Under the pieces are notes generated by a model. The model ran no database searches, was not told the DNA's origin, and saw nothing but the letters and a program-made list of their open reading frames with translations. Of a DNA stretch of 12,350 nucleotides, positions 6,927 through 12,350 are shown piece by piece (the first letter of the stretch is position 1; the number at the start of each line of letters is the position of its first letter). Both the position numbers and the translations under genes were made by a program. Origin of the DNA: CAZOMR01 sp964580655 (GTDB taxonomy: Bacteria; RBG-13-61-14; CAZOMR01); assembly GCA_964580655.1 (NCBI GenBank), contig CAZOMR010000083.1, forward strand, positions 1-12,350, in the 5' to 3' direction.

Positions 6927-7961
6927 ATGAAAAGAAAATTGTCTAAAAAAGAAATAATAAGCACCTACAAAATGATAAATAAAATCATATCGGGGGATGC
7001 TGAAGAATTATTGCCCAAAATTGAAGAGAACTCAATAGACCTTATACTAACAGACCCTCCTTACTTCCTGGATAAAATGGATAATAAATGGAACAACGAA
7101 ACTGTTTCAACCATAACGGATTATTGCCATACTGTAAAATCTCTTCCCCCTGGAATGAAGTTCGATAAACAGCAGGGAAAAAGGTTTTATGAATGGTACT
7201 TAAAAATATCAGAAGAGTTACATAGAGTATTAAAGCCAGGAGGTTTCTTCTTTTCATTTTCAAGTCCAAGACTTTATCATAGAATGGCTTCTGCTGTTGA
7301 TGATGCTGGTTTTTTAATAAGAGATTGCTTTATATGGCTTTATACTCAAAATCAGCCCAAGGCTATGTCACTTAATCATTTTATTGATAAATTAGATTGC
7401 GATAGAAAAACCAAAATTGAATTGAAGGAAAAATTAAATGGCTGGAAAACACCGCAAATAAAATCTTGCTTTGAGCCGATTGTAATGGCTCAGAAAGAGT
7501 ATGATAAAACATTTCTGAATAATATGCTAAAACACGATGTCGGGCTCATAAACATAGATACAAAAATCGGACAAGATATGTTTCCATCAAATGTTATGAC
7601 CATACAAGAAATTAACGAACTTGTAGACAAACATTTTCTTCTGCCAAAAGCATCAAAAGAAGAAAAAGGAGAATTCAATATACATAGAACTGTAAAACCA
7701 TTGGCAATATGTGAATATATAATTCAGCTAACAACTTTTTCAAAAGATGCGATTGTTTTAGACCCTTTTGTGGGAAGTGGAACAACCGCTGTTGCATCAA
7801 AAAAGTTAGGAAGAAAATTTATCGGGATTGATACCAATCAAGAGTATGTAGAAATTGCCTTGAAAAGATTGAAAGATATTAAAAAAGAAAATTTACAAAA
7901 AAACAAAAGAAAAAGGGCGGTAACCCAACTTACACTTCTTGAAGCAAAACATAAAATTTAA
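6927..7961 (+). CDS. AT-rich DNA adenine methyltransferase (DPPY, beta-type order)
   Basis: The product (344 residues) should transfer a methyl group from S-adenosylmethionine to an exocyclic amino group of DNA, most likely adenine N6. The catalytic motif TDPPY lies near the N-terminus (DPPY at 43-46). The AdoMet-binding motif DPFVGSGTT lies near the C-terminus (279-287), followed by GRKFIGIDTNQEY. This order marks the beta class. HRTVKPL precedes motif I, as in the family, and the middle (about 90-260) would include target recognition. AAAGG at 6912-6916 lies ten bases before the ATG. The gene is far richer in AT than its neighbours (lysine AAA, AAT and TTA codons dominate), a sign of recent transfer. 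No restriction enzyme is adjacent. It lies between the two 50-bp repeats. Methylation sequence specificity cannot be predicted here. Confidence 0.9.
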   Translation: MKRKLSKKEIISTYKMINKIISGDAEELLPKIEENSIDLILTDPPYFLDKMDNKWNNETVSTITDYCHTVKSLPPGMKFDKQQGKRFYEWYLKISEELHRVLKPGGFFFSFSSPRLYHRMASAVDDAGFLIRDCFIWLYTQNQPKAMSLNHFIDKLDCDRKTKIELKEKLNGWKTPQIKSCFEPIVMAQKEYDKTFLNNMLKHDVGLINIDTKIGQDMFPSNVMTIQEINELVDKHFLLPKASKEEKGEFNIHRTVKPLAICEYIIQLTTFSKDAIVLDPFVGSGTTAVASKKLGRKFIGIDTNQEYVEIALKRLKDIKKENLQKNKRKRAVTQLTLLEAKHKI

Positions 7962-8004
7962 GTCCGAAGTATCTGGAGGACAAGAATAAAGACTGGACAA
8001 TAAA

Positions 8005-8054
8005 ATGGCCAGGGACTATCAAAACAGGAGTTACCTCTCGGCAAAGGAAGCCGC
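8005..8054 (+). repeat. Right copy of 50-bp direct repeat
   Basis: This is the intact 5' end of the HTH-methyltransferase gene and matches 6746-6795 at 47 of 50 bases. The exact identity stops at 8054, where the gene continues normally, and decays leftward at 8013. Identity is therefore confined to coding sequence and does not reach into the upstream leader. Confidence 0.95.
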
Positions 8055-9108
8055 AAATTACATGGGGATTTCTGTTTCATACCTTCATGACATGGTAAAA
8101 AAGAGAGAATTGGAAACAGAAATTTCTGCGAGCGGCCAGATGCGCTTTGATCTTGAAGAGCTGAAAAGATATGAGCATGGAAATGGGCATCTAAACAAAA
8201 AAGGCAAAACCAGAGAATCTGGAAAAAAAGCGAGGCCCATTAAAGATAATACCATCGAGATAAACGGGACAGGGCAGAGAATGTTAATTAAGAGCGCAAT
8301 GATTATGGAAGAAATTCCTGATGATTCAATTCATCTTATGGTAACCTCGCCGCCTTATTTTAACACCAAGATGTATTCCAAGAAGCCTATAAAAAATGAT
8401 CTTGGCAACATTCATGATCTTGATGAATGGTTTGAAAAAATCTTCCCGGTATGGAAAGAAGTTTATCGGGTATTACAACCCGGCCGCAAGGCATTCATCA
8501 ATATAATGAACCTGCCAATAAGAGAAAAAGGAAGTTTTCGCACTCTCAATCTGGTGGGCAGAACCATAGATGTCTGCGAAAAAATCGGGTTCGTCTTCAA
8601 GAGGGATATAGTCTGGCACAAGACCAATGCGGTTCGCGCTCACTTTGGAACCTATCCCTACCCAGGCGGAATCCTGATCAACCACATGCACGAATTCATC
8701 CTTGAGTTCAATAAACCCGAGAAAAAGGGATTGAAAAAATACGGGCATTTGACAAAAGAGCAAAAAGAGAATTCCAGGCTTGATAAAAAATTCTGGCTGG
8801 AGATCAAGAAAAGCGGTGTCTGGATCATGAAGCCACAACCTAGCGGAGATAGCCGAAACCATATCGCTCCATTCCCCTATGAACTACCCTACCGGCTCAT
8901 CAAGGCATTCAGCTTTATTGAAGAAACTGTTTTAGATCCATTCGCAGGTTCAGGAACTACTCTACTGGCCGCGGCTGACCTGAAAAGAAATGGAATAGGA
9001 TACGAAATCAATCCTGAGATAGCCTTTGGAGCGATAGAAAGTCTAAACAGGAAAGAATCTGGATTATTGAAATGGAAGATTCAGGAGAAGAGAAGAAAGG
9101 CTTGTTGA
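8005..9108 (+). CDS. HTH-fused DNA methyltransferase (TSPPY, likely N4-cytosine or N6-adenine)
   Basis: The 367-residue protein joins an N-terminal excisionase/MerR-like helix-turn-helix (about 9-55, with YLSAKEAANYMGISVSYLHDMV) through a Lys-rich linker (about 60-85) to a DNA methyltransferase. Catalytic motif TSPPY lies at 114-118 and AdoMet motif DPFAGSGTT at 311-319, then IGYEINPE: beta-type order. A Ser/Thr before PPY is commonest in N4-cytosine enzymes, but some adenine enzymes share it. The HTH may recognise DNA or autoregulate the gene. Upstream, only a weak TGGA (7994-7997) precedes the ATG; the better GGAGG at 7976-7980 is 24 bases away. Its 5' end is duplicated at 6746. Its last 37 bases overlap the start of atpF, suggesting translational coupling. 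Composition is intermediate between the AT-rich gene and the ATP synthase genes, so it may be an older insertion. No cognate nuclease is visible. Confidence 0.88.
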   Translation: MARDYQNRSYLSAKEAANYMGISVSYLHDMVKKRELETEISASGQMRFDLEELKRYEHGNGHLNKKGKTRESGKKARPIKDNTIEINGTGQRMLIKSAMIMEEIPDDSIHLMVTSPPYFNTKMYSKKPIKNDLGNIHDLDEWFEKIFPVWKEVYRVLQPGRKAFINIMNLPIREKGSFRTLNLVGRTIDVCEKIGFVFKRDIVWHKTNAVRAHFGTYPYPGGILINHMHEFILEFNKPEKKGLKKYGHLTKEQKENSRLDKKFWLEIKKSGVWIMKPQPSGDSRNHIAPFPYELPYRLIKAFSFIEETVLDPFAGSGTTLLAAADLKRNGIGYEINPEIAFGAIESLNRKESGLLKWKIQEKRRKAC

Positions 9109-9704
9109 GGAAGTTCAACCATCCCTTGACATATCTTTTCGGGGCATGGATCATATTGGGCATAGTGCTCAGCATCATCCTGAGCATGCTTAAGGTGGAA
9201 TCCGCCATATCCACTGCATGGGCTGTTCCGGATTTCCTTATTCTCGCTACTCTGCTCTGGTGGCTGATGTTCAAAAGCACGCCGGAGGCCCTTCCCATGC
9301 TGGACGTGAAAAAGCGCCTGCACGACCGGCGTCAGCGGCTTGCCGACGCACTTGAGAAGGCGGAGAAGGCTCGCAGTGAGGCCGAACAAAGGCAGATGGA
9401 ATACACGGAGCGCCTGGAAAGGATTGATCAAGAGATAGCAGACCTCAAGGAGCTTATGCGTAAAGAAGGCGAGAGGGAACGGATGCGGATTCTCGAAGAG
9501 GCCAGGCATCAGGTGGAGAGGATTCGCAACGAGGCGGAATTCACAGCAAGGCAGGAGCTAAAGAAGGCTCAAGCCCAGCTCAGGCAGGAGACGGTTGATC
9601 GAGCAGTGGAGATGGCAGAGGAAATTCTAACACGGACGATCACTGATGATGACCGGATTCGGCTTCTGGATGAATCAATCAAGAAGATGGGGGAGAGACA
9701 ATGA
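9072..9704 (+). CDS. atpF: F-type ATP synthase F0 subunit b
   Basis: Subunit b pairs with b' to form the ATP synthase peripheral stalk. The 210-residue product has two hydrophobic segments (about 20-40 and 50-67); the first may be a signal-like helix, as deltaproteobacterial b subunits often carry one. A long charged heptad-type coiled coil follows (about 80-195), ending in a delta-binding tail (ILTRTITDDDRIRLLDESIKKM). The ATG at 9072 lies inside the 3' end of the methyltransferase gene, with only a weak GGA at 9061-9063. TTG codons at 9102 and 9105, behind the purine-rich stretch 9083-9100, are alternative starts. Its stop overlaps the atpH start as ATGA (9701-9704). The start has probably been reshaped by the upstream insertion. 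Confidence 0.87.
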   Translation: MEDSGEEKKGLLRKFNHPLTYLFGAWIILGIVLSIILSMLKVESAISTAWAVPDFLILATLLWWLMFKSTPEALPMLDVKKRLHDRRQRLADALEKAEKARSEAEQRQMEYTERLERIDQEIADLKELMRKEGERERMRILEEARHQVERIRNEAEFTARQELKKAQAQLRQETVDRAVEMAEEILTRTITDDDRIRLLDESIKKMGERQ

Positions 9705-10240
9705 TCCAGGGAAGCCTGGCGCGAAGGTATGCCAGGGCACTGGTGGGGATAGCGCAGGAGACTAAGACCACTGAAGAGCTCGGCAGGGAGCTTCTGACTT
9801 TTGCCGAACTTATAACCCGGGAAAAGAACCTCCATGAAGCCCTGATAAGCCCTATGCTGAAAAGGGATACCAAGGACCAGATATTGCAGGAGCTTTGCAC
9901 CCGGCTTTCGCTGAGCAATGTGATTACCAATTTCCTGCGTCTATTAAATGAAAAAGGGCGCATGGACCACCTTGAGCGCATTGCAAGTGCGTACCAGGAG
10001 ATGGATGATGAGGCGGAGGCCAGAGTAAGGGCCGAGGTCAGAAGCCCGAGCCGGCTGAGCCAGGATGAGGCCGATCATGTGCGCGAGGCTCTTTCTCGCC
10101 TGAGCGGAAAAGAGGTGATCATGGAGGTGAAGGATGACCCGGACCTGATAGGAGGAATCCTGGTTCGCATCGGCGGACTCCTTCTGGACGGAAGCATAAA
10201 AAGCCAGCTCTGCAGGATTAAAGAGGAAATGTCCAAATGA
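9701..10240 (+). CDS. atpH: F-type ATP synthase F1 subunit delta (OSCP)
   Basis: Delta connects the top of the F1 alpha3beta3 head to the b/b' stalk. The 179-residue product has the usual N-terminal helical domain (about 1-105), beginning QGSLARRYARALVGIAQE. The C-terminal domain includes the family signature GGILVRIGGLLLDGSIKSQL near 150-170. Length matches the family. GGGAGAG at about 9690-9696 precedes the ATG, which overlaps the atpF stop by four bases, so the two are translationally coupled. A 141-base gap with a palindromic element separates it from atpA, unusual inside an otherwise tight operon. Confidence 0.94.
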   Translation: MIQGSLARRYARALVGIAQETKTTEELGRELLTFAELITREKNLHEALISPMLKRDTKDQILQELCTRLSLSNVITNFLRLLNEKGRMDHLERIASAYQEMDDEAEARVRAEVRSPSRLSQDEADHVREALSRLSGKEVIMEVKDDPDLIGGILVRIGGLLLDGSIKSQLCRIKEEMSK

Positions 10241-10255
10241 CATTGATGTTTTTTG

Positions 10256-10360
10256 AACCGCAAATCCTACAGATCCGGAGGAGACGCAAAGCACGCAGAG
10301 AACTAATATTTTTTATTATATATTTCAAAATCTTTGCGCTCTTTGCGCCTTTGCGGTGAG
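10256..10360. repeat. GCAAAG-rich palindromic intergenic element
   Basis: The right arm (10331-10360, TCTTTGCGCTCTTTGCGC...) is the reverse complement of the pieces of the left arm: AACCGCAAA at 10256-10264 and GACGCAAAGCACGCAGAGA at 10283-10301. About 20 unrelated bases split the left arm, and an AT-rich loop (10302-10330) lies between the arms. Similar GCAAAG palindromes are common dispersed intergenic repeats in environmental genomes, as I recall. Transcribed, it would form an imperfect hairpin between atpH and atpA just ahead of the atpA ribosome binding site, and could stabilise or partly end the message. No transposase accompanies it. Confidence 0.75.
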
Positions 10361-10381
10361 AAAAGATAGGGAGGGGGAAAA

Positions 10382-11899
10382 ATGCCTGATATTCGTGCGG
10401 AAGAGATAAGCGAGATAATAAAGAAGCAGATTGAGCAGTATGGCCGCGAGATTGAGGTCAGCGAGACCGGGACAGTGATCTCGGTCGGAGACGGAATAGC
10501 CCGGATTTACGGACTGGATAACTGCATGGCCAGCGAGCTTCTGGAGTTTCCCGGTAATATCTTCGGGATGGCGCTGAACCTTGAGGAGGACAATGTAGGT
10601 GCGGCCATATTCGGCGAGGACCGCGAGATCAAGGAAGGGGATATAGTAAAGCGGACCAGCCGGATCATGGAGGTCCCGGTAGGCGATGCAGTGATCGGCA
10701 GGGTGATTAATCCGCTCGGCATGCCCATTGACGGGAAAGGCCCGATCGAGGCCAAGGAGTTCCGCAGGGTGGAGATAAAGGCTCCGGGAATTGTCTGGCG
10801 CGAGCCGGTGAAGGAGCCTTTGCAGACCGGGCTTAAGGCGATTGATTCCATGATCCCGATAGGCCGGGGCCAGCGGGAGCTTATCATAGGGGACAGGCAG
10901 ACCGGAAAAACCGCACTCGGCACTGACACAATCATTAACCAGAAGGACACCGATGTCTTTTGCTTTTATATAGCAATCGGGCAGAAGCAGTCCACAGTGG
11001 CAAGGGTGGTGGACAAGCTTGAACAATTCGGGGCAATGGAATATACCACCGTGATCTCGGCAACAGCAAGCGAAGCCGCACCACTCCAGTTCATCGCTCC
11101 ATACACCGGCTGTACTATGGGGGAGCAATTCCGCGATTCCGGAAGGCACGCGCTCTGCGTATACGACGACCTGAGCAAGCACGCACAGGCATACCGCCAG
11201 CTCTCACTCCTCCTACGCAGACCACCGGGCCGAGAGGCATACCCCGGGGATGTTTTCTACCTTCACTCACGGCTTCTTGAGAGAGCGGCCAAACTCAACG
11301 ACAGGCACGGCGGCGGGTCCCTGACGGCGCTTCCGATCATAGAGACGCAGGCCGGGGATGTCTCGGCTTATATCCCTACAAATGTCATCTCCATCACGGA
11401 CGGACAGATTTACCTCGAGTCAGACCTCTTTTACGCAGGCCAGCGCCCGGCGGTGAATGTGGGACTCTCCGTGTCCCGTGTCGGTGGAAATGCCCAGATC
11501 AAGGCAATGAAGCAGGTGGCAGGGTCTTTGCGGCTTGACCTTGCTCAGTACCGGGAGATGGCCGCATTCGCTCAGTTCGGCACTGACCTGGACAAGGCCA
11601 CCCAGGATATGCTCAACCGCGGTGAGAGACTCTATGAAATTTTGAAACAGCCGCAGTATGTGCCCATGCCCGTGGAGAAACAAATCCTGATAATCTACAC
11701 CGGCACAAACGGCTGGCTGGATGAATACCCTGTGGAGCCGCTTAATCGGTATGAGAAAGAGCTCTTCAATTTTGTGGACAACCGTCATCCGGAAATCCTA
11801 AAGGACATCAAGGACAAAAAGAAAATTGACGATGCCTTGGAAGAAAAGGTTGACTCAATGCTGGAGGAGTTCAAGGCAGAGTTTCAGGTGGAGCCGTAA
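10382..11899 (+). CDS. atpA: F-type ATP synthase F1 subunit alpha
   Basis: Alpha forms the non-catalytic nucleotide-binding sites of the alpha3beta3 head. The 505-residue product is full length. The N-terminal crown (about 1-95) begins IRAEEISEIIKKQIEQY. The nucleotide-binding domain has Walker A GDRQTGKT (170-177, Lys176). The PPGREAYPGDVFYLHSRLLERA segment lies near 280-300. The family signature PAVNVGLSVSRVGGNAQ carries the arginine finger Arg366. The helical C-terminal domain (about 380-505) ends in a charged tail. GGGAGGGGG at about 10370-10378 is a strong ribosome binding site. The next gene, atpG, starts 11 bases after the stop but is cut short. Confidence 0.98.
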   Translation: MPDIRAEEISEIIKKQIEQYGREIEVSETGTVISVGDGIARIYGLDNCMASELLEFPGNIFGMALNLEEDNVGAAIFGEDREIKEGDIVKRTSRIMEVPVGDAVIGRVINPLGMPIDGKGPIEAKEFRRVEIKAPGIVWREPVKEPLQTGLKAIDSMIPIGRGQRELIIGDRQTGKTALGTDTIINQKDTDVFCFYIAIGQKQSTVARVVDKLEQFGAMEYTTVISATASEAAPLQFIAPYTGCTMGEQFRDSGRHALCVYDDLSKHAQAYRQLSLLLRRPPGREAYPGDVFYLHSRLLERAAKLNDRHGGGSLTALPIIETQAGDVSAYIPTNVISITDGQIYLESDLFYAGQRPAVNVGLSVSRVGGNAQIKAMKQVAGSLRLDLAQYREMAAFAQFGTDLDKATQDMLNRGERLYEILKQPQYVPMPVEKQILIIYTGTNGWLDEYPVEPLNRYEKELFNFVDNRHPEILKDIKDKKKIDDALEEKVDSMLEEFKAEFQVEP

Positions 11900-11910
11900 C
11901 AGGAAGAACA

Positions 11911-12009
11911 ATGGCGACATTACGGGACATACGGAGAAGGATTCAGAGTGTCAATAACATCCAGCAGATAACCAGGACCATGTATATGGTGTTTGGTGTT
12001 CAGATTTAA
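11911..12009 (+). pseudogene. atpG: Truncated F-type ATP synthase F1 subunit gamma (5' fragment)
   Basis: Gamma is the rotor shaft of F1. The frame begins MATLRDIRRRIQSVNNIQQI, an almost canonical gamma N-terminus. It continues TRTMYMV, where relatives read T(K/R)AMKMVAA. After Val27 the sequence becomes FGVQI and stops at TAA 12007-12009, giving 32 residues instead of about 290. AGGAAGA at 11901-11907 is a good ribosome binding site, so the start is intact. Downstream DNA is AT-rich and shows no gamma coding in any frame. An insertion or rearrangement has therefore cut atpG near 11990. The remaining gamma and the beta and epsilon genes may lie beyond an inserted element or elsewhere; alternatively this is an assembly join. 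Confidence 0.88.
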
Positions 12010-12017
12010 GATGTTAT
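11998..12017 (+). repeat. Short motif shared with the methyltransferase leader (copy 2)
   Basis: GTTCAGAT, one base, then TAAGATGTTAT, nearly the same as 6873-6893. It sits exactly where the gamma reading frame stops resembling its family. Its right part overlaps the stop codon of the reverse-strand beta-helix remnant. It could mark the end of an inserted element; with only two imperfect copies, chance cannot be excluded. Confidence 0.5.
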
Positions 12018-12214
12018 AAGCAACTTAAGCCATAAACATACAAATGTGTAATGTTTTTGATGTATGAGACATCTACAGTTTGCGGTCCATAGCAATGGGC
12101 AGGGTCATTTTCATCCTTCGGCTGGATATTATCCCAAATAATGCAGTTGCTCCTTGAATAGATTGCATCGTTTGCCCCTTTCCGATTTAGAATAGGGGTG
12201 TTATCTAAAATCAA
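12014..12214 (-). pseudogene. C-terminal-like remnant of a parallel beta-helix protein
   Basis: On the reverse strand a 66-codon frame reads ILDNTPILNRKGANDAIYS, NCIIWDNIQPKDEN, then TVDVSYIKN. The NCI(I/L)WDN and T(V/L)DVSYS patterns recur in secreted parallel beta-helix and polymorphic outer-membrane-type proteins, where they fall at successive coils. The frame begins at a TTG just after a TAA and has no start context or export signal, so it looks like a degraded fragment, not a gene. It lies where the rest of atpG should be, in antisense orientation. Family assignment rests on motif resemblance only. Confidence 0.45.
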
Positions 12215-12350
12215 TCCTTATTCTTAGGAAGGACAAAACGATGCGTTTAAATTCTAGCAGAAACCTGGGCGCCTGTCACAATCGTCCCATCTTTGCCCAG
12301 CGATTCCGCAAACCATCCCCTTGATGATGAATAAGGTGGCTGGCTGAAAG
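12215..12350. other. Unassigned window end with small open frames
   Basis: No ATP synthase coding is visible here. On the + strand AGGAAGGA (12226-12233) stands seven bases before ATG 12241, opening a 27-codon frame that ends at 12324; I recognise nothing in it. On the - strand a frame open to the window edge ends with a stop at 12247-12249 and reads WFAESLGKDGTIVTGAQV near its C-terminus, possibly the tail of another surface protein. Neither is firm enough to call as a gene. Confidence 0.25.

Noticed and set aside
6746..8054. Transposon with terminal inverted repeats around the AT-rich methyltransferase
   Set aside because: The flanking repeats are direct, not inverted, and consist of coding sequence from the neighbouring gene. 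I found no inverted ends and no transposase.
6927..9108. A complete restriction-modification or BREX/DISARM-like defence system
   Set aside because: Both genes are methyltransferases. No endonuclease, helicase, phosphatase or ATPase of such systems is present in the insertion, so only solitary methyltransferases can be claimed.
10325..11182. Long reverse-strand open frame opposite atpA
   Set aside because: It lies antisense to a clearly conserved alpha subunit and is rich in Leu, His and Pro from reverse reading of biased codons. It has no recognisable domain or start signal.

Overview
The window reads as a chromosomal segment of a Desulfobacterota-like (deltaproteobacterial) bacterium or a close relative. 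The main clue is gene order. parA - parB - bactofilin - ATP synthase b' - b - delta - alpha - gamma is the arrangement I recall from Geobacter-type genomes. This is recollection, not a search result. Most genes are moderately GC-rich with AGGAG-type ribosome binding sites.

Layout. (1) 162-2258: an exported (Tat-type signal) family 3 glycoside hydrolase with its own promoter. (2) 2318-4684: a near-perfect parS site, then parA, parB and a bactofilin, forming the chromosome segregation and cell-shape block. (3) 4749-6215: a CitMHS_2/NhaD-like ion antiporter, an extra gene between the segregation block and the ATP synthase block. (4) 6269-12009: an F-type ATP synthase operon, in order b' (atpX), b (atpF), delta (atpH), alpha (atpA) and the first codons of gamma (atpG).

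The ATP synthase operon is disturbed in two places. Between b' and b lie two different DNA methyltransferase genes. The second (8005-9108) carries an N-terminal helix-turn-helix and a TSPPY motif, and its 3' end overlaps the start of atpF. The first (6927-7961) is strikingly AT-rich, has a DPPY motif, and sits between two copies of the 5' end of the second gene. The copies are 50 bp long with 47 matches, of which the last 41 bp are identical. The simplest reading is that a roughly 1.26-kb AT-rich methyltransferase cassette with its own promoter entered the start of a resident methyltransferase gene, leaving a 17-codon stump on the left and a complete gene on the right. The second disturbance is at gamma: it matches the family for about 27 residues, then changes into unrelated AT-rich DNA and stops. 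That DNA holds a reverse-strand remnant of a beta-helix surface-type protein. A 20-21 bp motif (GTTCAGAT..TAAGATGTTAT) occurs at both disturbed places.

A GCAAAG-rich palindromic element lies between atpH and atpA. I see no rRNA, tRNA, CRISPR array, integrase, transposase or restriction endonuclease. The remaining ATP synthase genes (rest of gamma, beta, epsilon, a, c) are not in the window.
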